Shown here: positions 33,066 to 42,255 of the stretch, piece after piece | Position numbering within the stretch: position 1 is the stretch's first letter | How the letters are laid out: each line of letters opens with the position of its first letter | Assembly (NCBI GenBank): GCA_951828235.1 | Contig: OX639965.1 | Coordinates: 2,394,129-2,458,128 of the forward strand | Reading direction: 5' to 3' | Length of the DNA: 64,000 bases | Origin: an uncultured Gammaproteobacteria bacterium | Lineage (GTDB): Bacteria; Pseudomonadota; Gammaproteobacteria; Steroidobacterales; Foliamicaceae | The notes under the pieces: generated by a model | Database searches by the model: none | What the model was told of the DNA's origin: nothing | The model's input: the letters and a program-made list of their open reading frames with translations, nothing else | Made by a program: the position numbers and the translations under genes

Positions 33066-34424
33066 TTAACCCGGCCAACGCAGTAGCAGGACCTCTTCAC
33101 GCAACTGCTCGCGGGTAGCCGTGGCATGACGGGTACGGAACAGATCGATTCCCTCTATTTCGTATCCTTGCGACACCGCTACCTCCGCCAGCAGCTTGGC
33201 CGTACGGATCATTACGCGCAAATAAGAAGCCTGATCGCCAACTACGTAGGCAAGGCGCGCACCGGGCCGAAGAACTTTAGAAAGGCTCTGAAAGTGCCGG
33301 GCCATACCGCCGAAATAGAGTTTGGTAACCCGGTGATAGGCTCTCTCGAACCCCGAGTCCTTGCCGAGGGCTATTCTTCGGGCCTCGATTTCCTTGGCAA
33401 TCCGGGCTATGTTGCGGTTTGAACGAACCCACTTGTCATCTTTGTCCCCTTTATACACACCACGGGTGTTTGAGCGCACCAAGCGTTTCTTCAAAGCGCG
33501 AAGTTGGAGCTTATTCTCAATGAAACCCAACAGGACGGACTCAAGGCGAACTATCCGCAAGTAGTCCTTTTCGTTGGGGTAGGGCGGGGAACAAATCACA
33601 GCGTCAACGCTGCGCGGGGCGACCAGCCCACCAATGTCACGCGCGTCGCCAGAGATCGCGTTTGCAGGGCTTTGGTTCACGGCAGTCAGGACGTGCAGGT
33701 CGTCCGCCATGCGGAGAACCTGACTGAGCCACGAGCTCACTACCGGGGCATCCTGCTTAACGATTCCCACCCCAACCTCCGGACCGAATCTCAGATTACC
33801 AATGTCTGACGGCAAGAGCTTTGCCAGGGCCAGCAACTCATGCCGGAAATAGGGAGATGACCGCTGTTTGCTCAACACTTCGATGAGTGTGAGAACCTTG
33901 TGAAGCGGCAGAGGACTGATTGATCTTCCCAGCAGCAGTTTTCGGGTTTCTTCCGGCAATGAGCGAAGGCTTGCTGCGCTATGCATGCTTGAATTTTCAT
34001 CCGGTTCATCGCTGATGCCGTCCCTCTCAAGCAGTGTCAGGGCGCGCTCCGCCACATACTGGGCATGAGACCTTAGACTGTCTGGATTCGGGCTCCAGTC
34101 AACTTTGGTTTGTGATGCGAGCAATGGCAGTGGAACAGCCTCAATGCCCACTGCCGGTATCCCGAGTTTCTTTCCTTCCACTATGGTTGTGCCCGTGCCG
34201 CAAAACGGATCCAGGAGAAGCGAATCGGAGTTCAGTTCAAATCGATCTGCGTAGTCGCGGACCAGGTGCGGCGGGAAAGAAAGGACAAACCGGTACCAAT
34301 CATGCGCCGGCTGATCCACTGGCAAGAGATTGTTGATTGCGCCGTTTTTCCGCGGCGGAAGCGAAGTGGCGGGCTGTCGGGGCATCCGTTGCCCTTTGAA
34401 GAGCTCCTGCTGGTTAGCGCGCAT
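33066..34424 (-). CDS. DNA N4-cytosine methyltransferase
   Basis: A 452-residue SAM-dependent DNA methyltransferase. The SAM-binding motif LLLDPFCGTGTT comes first and the catalytic motif VICSPPYPNEKDY later; SPPY indicates N4-cytosine specificity. A long insertion between them probably contains the target-recognition region. It is the first gene of the minus-strand series that continues with the nuclease and the TOTE-type primase-helicase, and would protect host DNA from the nuclease. Confidence 0.9.
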   Translation of the reverse strand: MRANQQELFKGQRMPRQPATSLPPRKNGAINNLLPVDQPAHDWYRFVLSFPPHLVRDYADRFELNSDSLLLDPFCGTGTTIVEGKKLGIPAVGIEAVPLPLLASQTKVDWSPNPDSLRSHAQYVAERALTLLERDGISDEPDENSSMHSAASLRSLPEETRKLLLGRSISPLPLHKVLTLIEVLSKQRSSPYFRHELLALAKLLPSDIGNLRFGPEVGVGIVKQDAPVVSSWLSQVLRMADDLHVLTAVNQSPANAISGDARDIGGLVAPRSVDAVICSPPYPNEKDYLRIVRLESVLLGFIENKLQLRALKKRLVRSNTRGVYKGDKDDKWVRSNRNIARIAKEIEARRIALGKDSGFERAYHRVTKLYFGGMARHFQSLSKVLRPGARLAYVVGDQASYLRVMIRTAKLLAEVAVSQGYEIEGIDLFRTRHATATREQLREEVLLLRWPG

Positions 34425-34530
34425 CCCTTAAGGACCGGCCGGGCTGCTAGACACGCTTCGAGGCATAAGCATGATTCTAGACTAAACAGCGCTGGGGTAG
34501 GAAGGGCGAATTGAAGGCAATACTCAAACT

Positions 34531-35700
34531 TCAAATTTCCACCGTCATGGCGTTGTAGCCGAACTCCGCTTCCATGCCGGCGGTGGGCTCCTTCGCCCGG
34601 TCCGTCGGGTCCGCGCTCATGTAAATCCTGCCGCGCTCAAGCGATTGCACGTGGAACCTGTTGGCCCGGGCGAGGCGTGCCCGCTCGTAGCGCACGAAGG
34701 CCGCCCGCCAGTCCCCGTCCTCCGCTTCAAAGCAGCGGGCGAGGACCGCGGCGTCTTCAAAGGCCAGTCCCGCGCCCATGCCGTAGAAGGGCGTCATGGG
34801 ATGGGCGGCATCGCCCAGCAAGGTGACCCGTCCGGCGGTCCAGCCGTTGAGCGGCTGGCGGCTTGAGAGCGCCCAGCGCAGACACCTCCCGCCGGGTGAC
34901 GCCTTGAGAATGCGCACGACGTCTTCATGCCAGTCCCCGAACTCTTCGAGAACCTCGTCGATGTCCGTCTGCGCGTACCAGCTTTCCTCACCGATGTCGT
35001 CCGGCCGGTAGGCGTTGGCCACCCAGTTGATCAGGGCGCCCCGGCGCACGGGATAACGGGAAAACATCCTGCCTTCGGCCGGATAGGAGGCAAAGTGGGG
35101 CACATGGGGGACTTCCGGCACATCGGCGGCATCGACCAGGCCACGCCATGCCATGAAGCCGGTGTAGCGGGGTGGTTCCGTGGGAAACAGCTTGTCGCGC
35201 ACCACGGACTTGAGACCGTCACAGGCAATGACAATGTCGCGCCTGTCCTTCGCGTTGTCGGCAAAGCGCAGGGTCACGCCGCTGTCGTCCTGCTCGATGT
35301 CCGTAAGCCTGTGTCCGAGGCGAAGGGTATCGCCCTCCTTGTCGAGCGCGTCTTCCAGGATCTTGTGCAGATCCGCCCGGTGCATGTGCCGCGTCTGTGC
35401 CCCCCGGGTCTCGAGTGCCTCCTCCGGACCCCGCTCCGTAAACAGGATCCGCCCGCCGGTCTTGTAGTGAAGCGTGCCGAACGTCGTGGATGCGCCGGCA
35501 AAGGATTCCGCCGCATCTTCCAGGCCCAGACCATCGAGGACCTTGTTTACGTTGGGCCCCACCGTAATGCCGGCGCCTACTTCCCCCAGGGCCGGCGCCT
35601 GTTCATAGACGGTGACGTTGAAACCGCGCTGCTGAAGCGCAACGGCGGCGGTCATGCCGCCCAGGCCGGCGCCGACGATGCCGATGTCCGGACCGTTCAT
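34531..35700 (-). CDS. FAD-dependent aromatic monooxygenase
   Basis: A 389-residue flavoprotein hydroxylase of the salicylate/3-hydroxybenzoate hydroxylase type: the ADP-binding motif GIVGAGLGGMTAAVAL, the DG motif IVIACDGLKSVVR and the FAD ribityl motif VTLLGDAAHPMTPF are intact. NADH and O2 are the expected cosubstrates; it would hydroxylate a ring, perhaps with decarboxylation. Its ATG overlaps the stop of the preceding serine hydrolase gene by ATGA, so the three genes down from 38128 form one operon. Confidence 0.9.
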   Translation of the reverse strand: MNGPDIGIVGAGLGGMTAAVALQQRGFNVTVYEQAPALGEVGAGITVGPNVNKVLDGLGLEDAAESFAGASTTFGTLHYKTGGRILFTERGPEEALETRGAQTRHMHRADLHKILEDALDKEGDTLRLGHRLTDIEQDDSGVTLRFADNAKDRRDIVIACDGLKSVVRDKLFPTEPPRYTGFMAWRGLVDAADVPEVPHVPHFASYPAEGRMFSRYPVRRGALINWVANAYRPDDIGEESWYAQTDIDEVLEEFGDWHEDVVRILKASPGGRCLRWALSSRQPLNGWTAGRVTLLGDAAHPMTPFYGMGAGLAFEDAAVLARCFEAEDGDWRAAFVRYERARLARANRFHVQSLERGRIYMSADPTDRAKEPTAGMEAEFGYNAMTVEI

Positions 35701-36884
35701 GACTGGCCCTGTCCGTAGCCGAGATCGCGAAGGATGATATTGGGAATCACCCCATCGTCCCAGTGGGGCGAAGGCATGCCGGTTCGCACGATTACGAGAT
35801 CGGCGGACGGAACGACGTAAACCCGTTGACCGCCGCCGCCGTCGAAAAACACCACGTCATCCACCAGAAACGGCTCCTACTGTTTGATGCCGAACGGTGT
35901 ATTGCGGTTGTAGAACCGCTCGGTCACGTGCGGCGACCCGATCCATGTCTGCAGGCCGTACTTGGGATTGGTGGGCGACGGCGTGGTCATGAGGGCAAGC
36001 CATTCCGCGGGAATGACTTGCCGTCCGTCAACGACACCTTCATTCTTTATGGCCAGGCCGATACGCAGCCAGTCCCGCGGGCGGGCCTGGAAGAAAGCGT
36101 AGGCCTTGGGCATGCCTCTGTCGCGGTCCATCCATAGCGTGGCCGGTTTGGCGCCCAATGGCCGCCAGAGTTTTTCCGAAACGTAGTCGGCATAGGCGCG
36201 GCCTGTCGCCCGCTTGAGAATCAGCATGAGCAACTGGGTGTTGGTGCTGTTGTAGGTGAACTCCGTTCCCGGCGCTGCCGTGAGATCGAAGCGGAGAAGG
36301 GCATTCTCCATGCGGGATCCGATAAACAGCCGTATGCCTTTGTGATAGGGGTCTTGCAAGAGACGGAAATTGAAGCGGAAATGCTCCAGGCCGCTGGCCA
36401 TTTGCAGCACGTGGCGAATGGTCAGGCGTTCCTTGTCCGTGCCCTCCCACTCGGGAACGTAGGCAGTCACCGGATCGTCGATGGAACCGATAAACCCGTC
36501 TTCCAACGCGAGGCCGAACGTCAGGCCGAGCACCGACTTCGCCATGGAGTAGGTTTCGGTCACGTCGTCGGGGCCGAACTCCCGCCAATAGGCTTCGAAC
36601 TGAATCGCTTCGCCGTGATGGACGACGAGAGAAAACGACTCCACCTGCTCCGCGTAGTCCACCAGTTCGGCAATCGCGCTTGAGGACAGGACCCGGTCGG
36701 CCGGGGCCACGCTGATCAATTCTTCGCGAAAGTCCCCCTCGACCGTTGCCGTCGGACTGATCCAGCCGGGAAGACTGATGGCTGTTTGATCGCGGATGGT
36801 GATGAAGCGGGACCAGAAGGTCCAGTCGAATGCAACTGCGGCCACGATGAGGACTACAAGCGCGGCGATGATCCGTCGGGTCAT
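35697..36884 (-). pseudogene. Serine hydrolase (class C beta-lactamase fold) with in-frame amber codon
   Basis: From ATG 36884 (overlapping the previous stop by ATGA) the frame encodes a beta-lactamase/DD-peptidase-like esterase with a membrane anchor (IIAALVVLIVAAVAFDW), the SxxK motif in TYSMAKS (Ser113, Lys116) and FTYNSTN as the YxN motif. A TAG at codon 336 (35879-35877) ends it, but the same frame continues for 59 codons (EPFLVDDVVFFDGGGG ... IVRTGMPS), matching the tail of the paralogue at 36881, to a TGA at 35697 overlapping the monooxygenase start. Either a recent nonsense mutation or suppression; the first 335 residues contain the catalytic motifs. Confidence 0.88.
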
Positions 36885-38128
36885 GGGGCGACGTCGTTTG
36901 CGGCGCGCTTGATTCCGCGGATGATCGTGTTGGGCACAAAGGCATTGTCCCACTCCGGCTGATCGGGGAGCGGCCGGAAGCCGGTGCGGACAATGACCAA
37001 CTGCTCGGACGGCACGATGACGACCGACCGGCCTTCGGAGCCGTCGAACAGAAACAGGTCATCGGCGAGGAACGGCTCCGAGTGGTAGACGCCGGGCTTG
37101 GGCACGTCGTTGAGCCACGAGTCCGGGCGGTGGTAAAGGCGGCGTTCCGCATGGGGTTTGCCGAGCCAGATCATCAGCCCGAACTGTTCATTGTTGGGCG
37201 ACGGCGTCAGCATTTCCGTCATCCAGTAGTCGGGGAGCAGTTGCCTGCCGTCCCAGGAGCCGCCGTTCATGACCAATAGGCCGAAGCGCAGCCAGGTTTC
37301 CGGCGGCAGCATCAGGCAGCAGCCGCCATGGGGCATTCCGCCTTCCCGGTTGACCCAGATGAAACCGCCGCGCGCACCTAAGGGCTTTAGCAAGGCTACG
37401 GAGAAATACTCCGCATAGCGCTTGCCGGTGGCGCCCTGAATGATGTGGGGCATGACGTCGGCGGTGATGTCGCTGTAGTCGTATTCCGCTCCCGGCGCGA
37501 ACGACATCGGAATCTCTTCGAGCAGTACCTCGTCCCAGTACGGGCTGAGATAGCGCCGGGAGCTGAGCCCGGTAACGGGCTCGTCGCGGATGCCGAACCA
37601 GCGCAGTCCGCTCGACATGTGCAATACGTTGCGGATGGTCATGGGTTCCTTGTCCGTGCCCCGCCAACGCGGAATGTATCGGGCAACGGAATCGTCAAGC
37701 GAATCGATGTGCCCGTCGGCAATGGCGCGGGCGATGAGCAGGCCGCCGGCCATCTTGTGCATGCTGCGGGAATTGACCACGTCGGACGGCCCCAGACCCA
37801 TCCAGTAATCGGCCGATTGCAGCGCGCCGCGATGCCAGACGAGCAGGCTTTCGGACCGGTTGCGTCGGGCGTAGGCGCGGGCGTTGGCCAGCGCGTCTTC
37901 GGAGATGGTGCGGACCTCCGGCGGAACGACCTCGAAGAAACCGTCGTGCGCGCCTGCAATGGCTTCGGTCGGGTCGTACCACTTGTAGCCGTCGGGCCCG
38001 CTGGTCTGCCCCTGCGTGTTGAATCGCTCAACAAGAACATCGTCGGTGGATTGAGCGTGAACCAGGGCGGACTGAGCGCGCATCAACACGACGCAGGCCA
38101 CAATAGCGGCTACTTTTCTGATCGTCAT
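36881..38128 (-). CDS. Exported serine hydrolase (class C beta-lactamase fold)
   Basis: A 415-residue protein with a leader (VAAIVACVVLMRAQSALVHAQ), the SxxK motif in NSRSMHKMAGG (Ser122, Lys125) and a YxD motif in EYDYSDITAD in place of YxN. Esterases or peptidases of family S12 have this layout. It is the first gene of the operon with the amber-containing paralogue and the FAD monooxygenase, each coupled by ATGA. A scrap of an IS3 OrfA lies just upstream, overlapping the start, so the native promoter may have been altered. Confidence 0.88.
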   Translation of the reverse strand: MTIRKVAAIVACVVLMRAQSALVHAQSTDDVLVERFNTQGQTSGPDGYKWYDPTEAIAGAHDGFFEVVPPEVRTISEDALANARAYARRNRSESLLVWHRGALQSADYWMGLGPSDVVNSRSMHKMAGGLLIARAIADGHIDSLDDSVARYIPRWRGTDKEPMTIRNVLHMSSGLRWFGIRDEPVTGLSSRRYLSPYWDEVLLEEIPMSFAPGAEYDYSDITADVMPHIIQGATGKRYAEYFSVALLKPLGARGGFIWVNREGGMPHGGCCLMLPPETWLRFGLLVMNGGSWDGRQLLPDYWMTEMLTPSPNNEQFGLMIWLGKPHAERRLYHRPDSWLNDVPKPGVYHSEPFLADDLFLFDGSEGRSVVIVPSEQLVIVRTGFRPLPDQPEWDNAFVPNTIIRGIKRAANDVAP

Positions 38129-38232
38129 AAGGCAATCACGAGCTTACAAGCGATATCCGCCGCTGGGACTCCCCGCTCCTGCTGCCTGACCGCCGCCACG
38201 CCATGCTCTTCCGAGCATCGCTTGCGCTTCAT
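38125..38232 (-). pseudogene. IS3-family OrfA N-terminal relic
   Basis: A 35-residue frame beginning MKRKRCSEEHGVAAVRQQER and continuing GVPAADIACKL, which matches the start of IS3-type OrfA proteins (MKRKRFSEEQIVAVLRQQEQG). A ribosome-binding sequence AGGGAGG precedes it. It ends by overlapping the hydrolase start with ATGA. No inverted repeat or OrfB is present, so it is a relic. Confidence 0.7.
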
Positions 38233-38347
38233 CCGACATCCTCCCTCTTCGTCTAGAATCTGTCATGAATCGCATCCGAAGTGGCTCAGTCTATGGGTAG
38301 ACCTTCACTCGGGTATCTGCGTGCATCGCCAAATCGGAGAACCGGAT

Positions 38348-39397
38348 ATGGATTATCAACTCAGGCAGTACGGTCGAGCCTCTCTTGATTTTGCGGCTGA
38401 AATAGCGGGTCAAATCGGCGTCAAGGCCCGTCCGGTCGCGGAGGCCGTGAGGGCGGCCGGTCTCGATGAGGAATCTCTCGCGGAAGACCTCGACTCAAGA
38501 GATCAGCAGATTCTGGACGTAGCAGGCCGGATGGCGGGATTTCGTGTCAGCAATCTTTGCCGTGACTGGTACTGCAATAACCACGGGCAGATTGCCATTC
38601 GGGCCTTTGAAGAGATGGGAGAAGCGTTTGCTTCCGGTCTTGATCAAGGATTGAGCGGGCCCACAACCCTGGACCCCAACCCGGCTTACCAGCCACCGTC
38701 GTGGTGGACAGACCATTGGATTCACCGCACCCATGGGGGGTGGGACGGCCATCCCTACATGGGCTTCGTCTACGGCGAACTCATTCATGGGTACCTGGTG
38801 TCCAGGATCGCCTCGGGGGACATAGACGCGCAACGATGGGCGCTTGCCGACTCTCTTCCCGACATCGGCAGCGGCCGCGTTCTGGAAATCGGGTGCAGTT
38901 CCGGGCAGTTCACGCGAGTTCTGGCGCGGCGTCATCCGGATGCCGATATAACGGCATGCGACATCAGCATCCGTCAACTTGAGCAGGCGCAGCGTACGCT
39001 CAATGAAATGGGCGCAACCGTAAAGCTGATCAGGTGTTCCGGCGAGGATACCGGGTTGGAGGCCGACTCGTTCGATGTCGTGGCGTCATATGCGATCTTG
39101 CATGAGATACCGGTTGACGTGACGGAGCGCACCTTCCGGGAAACATACCGCGTGATGAAACCAGGCGGGCTCGCAGTCTTTGGCGATGTTCCCCCATACG
39201 AAGAACTCGATAAATTCATGCAGTGGAAGGCGGATTTCGGAGCCCGGAACGAAGGCGAACCATTCTGGCGTGAGTCGGCGACGCTGGATGTGCGTGCCCT
39301 GCTGCAAGACATCGGTTTTGTCGAAATCGAACGCTTCGGCATGACCGACGGTCCTTATCCGTTTCCCTATGTCACCCGGGCGCGCAAACCCGGTTGA
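38348..39397 (+). CDS. SAM-dependent methyltransferase
   Basis: A 349-residue class I methyltransferase with a helical N-terminal region (residues 1-170). The SAM-binding motif is VLEIGCSSGQFTRVLA, followed by ITACDISIRQLEQAQ, FDVVASYAILHEI and KPGGLAVFGDVPPYEE. The ATG at 38348 with CGGAG 8 bases upstream is chosen, since the open frame extending further upstream is antisense to the hydrolase gene. It probably methylates a small molecule. It is convergent with the TonB receptor. Confidence 0.85.
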   Translation: MDYQLRQYGRASLDFAAEIAGQIGVKARPVAEAVRAAGLDEESLAEDLDSRDQQILDVAGRMAGFRVSNLCRDWYCNNHGQIAIRAFEEMGEAFASGLDQGLSGPTTLDPNPAYQPPSWWTDHWIHRTHGGWDGHPYMGFVYGELIHGYLVSRIASGDIDAQRWALADSLPDIGSGRVLEIGCSSGQFTRVLARRHPDADITACDISIRQLEQAQRTLNEMGATVKLIRCSGEDTGLEADSFDVVASYAILHEIPVDVTERTFRETYRVMKPGGLAVFGDVPPYEELDKFMQWKADFGARNEGEPFWRESATLDVRALLQDIGFVEIERFGMTDGPYPFPYVTRARKPG

Positions 39398-39462
39398 GCA
39401 CTGGAGGCTGACCCACCGGCGCCGGACAATCAGACTGCATTGAACGCCTGCGTGCTCGGCGC

Positions 39463-41766
39463 CTAGAATCTCTGAACCAGGGTCACGCCCAGTTGCCTGC
39501 CATTGCCCGGATAGATGTTCTCTTGCCGGACTGAACATCTCCTGCCGCAATTCTGCGGACTGTTTGCTTCGGGGCTTGATATTGGCAGCACCTCGGAAAT
39601 CCATTCCTGGTCAAACACGTTATCTATCCAGAACGATATTACGGTGTTGTTTCTGTGAAGGCTCAAGCGGTAATTGAAGAGGTTCGTTGCCGGAGTTTCC
39701 GCCGTCCCAATGCTTGTCGTCGGACGCCGTCCCTGATGCCTGAAATCAATCCGGTTGACTACATCGAAGCCATTGACAATCTCGGGAAGGGTATGCGCCA
39801 CGCTGGCGTATAGCTGAGTTCTTGACGTTTTCGCGATCTGATTGCCACTCACATCGCCGTTACAAGTGCTTGAGACAAAGTCGACTGTTTGCGGCAAACA
39901 TGCGCGATCGAATGCACCATCAACGTATCCCTCGTCATATTGCGGATCCGAATATGTACCCACGAAGGTGAGAGCGAGACTATCGGATGGATAAAAAGTG
40001 GCATCTATCTCAACACCCTTCGAGCTTGCGCCTATTCCGTTGAACGTAACCGACGCCGCCGACAAGTCTCCCGGCGCCGTGGCCTGAATATTGCGCCAGT
40101 CGACGTAATAGAGGGCCGTGTTCAAGATCAGGCGATTGTCAAGAAACGCGGACTTGGTCCCAATTTCGTAGGTCCAGTTCGTCTCCGGTTTGTATGTAAA
40201 GAAGTCGCGGCCTTCACGGCCCGGGTTGATTCCGCCTGTTTTCACCCCGCGGGCAATATAGAAGTAGAGCAAATTGTCTTCGTTAGGCCGATACTCAATC
40301 GTGGCACGGCCCGAGACGTAGTCAAAACCGATCGATTCTTCCGTGTCTGCCAGAATAAGGTTGAAGAGAATGAAATTCTGAAGCACATCCAGGGTTTGAT
40401 CTTCGCTCGTGTACCTCACTTCGCCGCCGATCGTGAATTGATCAGTAAGGTCGTAGGACGCAGCTGCGAAAACGGCACTGATTTCCTGATCCAGTTTTGT
40501 ACTGAAATCGCTGATCTGAACGAGATTGTCGATTTGGCCGATCAGCGCGCCCTGGCTTGCGGTTTGAAGAGAAGACGACGTGTCATAGTAAGTGCCGCCG
40601 AAGAGCCATTCGAACGGACCCTCATTGTTCGAGGTTAGCAGAAGTTCAAAGGTTTGCTGTTCAGCCGCATCGCCTGCCGTGTCTGTCAGAAAGAAGGATG
40701 ACACCGGGCCTGCGAGCGGACGGTTGACGGCAGCGAGGTCCGCAACATTGTCGAAGAATCCATCATAGCCAGACTTTGTGTGCGAGATGGTGCCGGTCAA
40801 AGTGGCGAAGTCAAAGTCATAGTCCGCCTTGGCATACAGGAGTGTTATGCCGCCGGTGTTACCTCTGCCGCGATTGTCCAGGCCAACGCTGTCAGCTTTC
40901 GGGATATCGCCGCCGAACAATGTCATGAACGTGCCGTTGGCGTTTACGTACTGGGCCCCCGCGCTGTTGTTTCTGAAATCCGGAGAAATAAGAGGTGGTT
41001 GATCTTCTTCCACTTCGTTACGCAGGCCAAAGAGTTTTAGAGAAAACTTTTCGTTCGGCTCAAGCAGGAGTGAGCCGCCTACTGACAGACGCTGGTCCCA
41101 GCCGCCTACGTTTTCGCCGCCACGCACGTTCTCGATAGTTCCGTCAAAGGTGCTGTAGCCGCCAAAAACTCTAACCGCGAGGGTATCGGAGATCGGCATA
41201 TTGACGGATCCCTTGAATCCGGCTCGTTCATCCGTACCGCCTTCAACCTGGATTTGTCCATCGAACGCACCGATCACCGGCTCGCGTGTCACATAGTTGA
41301 TCGCGCCGGAGAAAGAGTCGCGGCCAAACAGGGAACTTTGTGGACCTTTAGCAACTTCGATGCGTTGCAGGTCCATGTTGCCGAACTCAAGGCCGGAGCG
41401 ATTGTTAATGTAAATTCCATCCATGAATATGCCGACATTGGTTTGAATGGCGCCACCATTTGTCTGGGCCAAACCGCGGATAGTCGGCGTGCCCAGCGCA
41501 CGTATATTCGTAAACGTGAAGCCGGGAGTTACGGCTGCGAGGTCTTCGAGGCTGTAGACGTTTGCGTCGCGCAAAAGATCCTCACCAAGCGCGGAGATGG
41601 AAAGCGGAACATCCTGCAGTGACTCAGCCCGCTTGCGTGCGGTCACCGTGATTTCTTCCAGCACCATCTGTTGGGCTACTGCTTCCGCGCCTAAAGCCAG
41701 CACGAAGGCCAGCGCCATTGAACCTGCAAGTGACCGACGACCTGCGTGTCTCATAATTCCTTTCAT
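39463..41766 (-). CDS. TonB-dependent outer-membrane receptor
   Basis: A 767-residue receptor with a signal peptide (LAGSMALAFVLALGAEAVAQ), a TonB box (VLEEITVTARKR), a plug domain (VPLSISALGEDLLRDANVY, GIFMDGIYINNRSGL, RIEVAKGPQSSLFGRDSFSG) and a 22-strand barrel ending in GRQLGVTLVQRF with C-terminal Phe. It imports large or scarce ligands (siderophore, vitamin or plant/algal compound). A small AGCCT/AGGCT hairpin lies upstream near 41792. It is the only TonB receptor that is intact in the window. Confidence 0.95.
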   Translation of the reverse strand: MKGIMRHAGRRSLAGSMALAFVLALGAEAVAQQMVLEEITVTARKRAESLQDVPLSISALGEDLLRDANVYSLEDLAAVTPGFTFTNIRALGTPTIRGLAQTNGGAIQTNVGIFMDGIYINNRSGLEFGNMDLQRIEVAKGPQSSLFGRDSFSGAINYVTREPVIGAFDGQIQVEGGTDERAGFKGSVNMPISDTLAVRVFGGYSTFDGTIENVRGGENVGGWDQRLSVGGSLLLEPNEKFSLKLFGLRNEVEEDQPPLISPDFRNNSAGAQYVNANGTFMTLFGGDIPKADSVGLDNRGRGNTGGITLLYAKADYDFDFATLTGTISHTKSGYDGFFDNVADLAAVNRPLAGPVSSFFLTDTAGDAAEQQTFELLLTSNNEGPFEWLFGGTYYDTSSSLQTASQGALIGQIDNLVQISDFSTKLDQEISAVFAAASYDLTDQFTIGGEVRYTSEDQTLDVLQNFILFNLILADTEESIGFDYVSGRATIEYRPNEDNLLYFYIARGVKTGGINPGREGRDFFTYKPETNWTYEIGTKSAFLDNRLILNTALYYVDWRNIQATAPGDLSAASVTFNGIGASSKGVEIDATFYPSDSLALTFVGTYSDPQYDEGYVDGAFDRACLPQTVDFVSSTCNGDVSGNQIAKTSRTQLYASVAHTLPEIVNGFDVVNRIDFRHQGRRPTTSIGTAETPATNLFNYRLSLHRNNTVISFWIDNVFDQEWISEVLPISSPEANSPQNCGRRCSVRQENIYPGNGRQLGVTLVQRF

Positions 41767-42255
41767 TTTTCCTCCCTTTCCTTCCCTGGTAGCCTGAATA
41801 GGCTCTGTTGCTCATTGAAGAGAGTATTACTATTCGATGGCAGGAGCCAATACTATTAAGTTATTCGCCAATGCCCGTAACGGATAATCGGTTGCGGCAT
41901 CTTGTTGGAGAGCAGGGGTTTGCACAGGCTTGGCCCGCATATTGCACAGCACCACGGCACCGATCTTCAACAGCTTACGGGGGATGTGGCCGATAGACGC
42001 AGGCCGGGTCAGCGCCGGTTACAGTTCATGACGTTACCGAACACATGAGCGTAATTCAGTGATACGGTTTTTACTTGCCCGGCAAAGGTAAGGAATGGGA
42101 CAACTCATATTTGCCCAATGTCATCATTAGAGGTTTTCTGGCGGCCCGCTGACAGGCCCAGGGATGGCCGGCGTGATTCCGCTGCAGTCCATCCGCGCGG
42201 GTTCGCCACTACATGGTCACAAGGGCGCCGTATCAATGTCAAGGACGGCTCTTTA
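41767..42255. other. Intergenic region upstream of the TonB receptor
   Basis: No supported gene. It carries the receptor's upstream region (AT-rich 41815-41860) and ends at IS110 copy 2. Short frames here are not conserved in any way I can see. Confidence 0.5.

Noticed and set aside
37445..38347. N-terminal 301-codon extension of the methyltransferase frame
   Set aside because: It is antisense to the serine hydrolase and intergenic; the ATG at 38348 has a good ribosome-binding site and homology starts there.
41767..42255. Possible small genes upstream of the TonB receptor
   Set aside because: Frames are short, lack ribosome-binding sites and show no recognisable domain.
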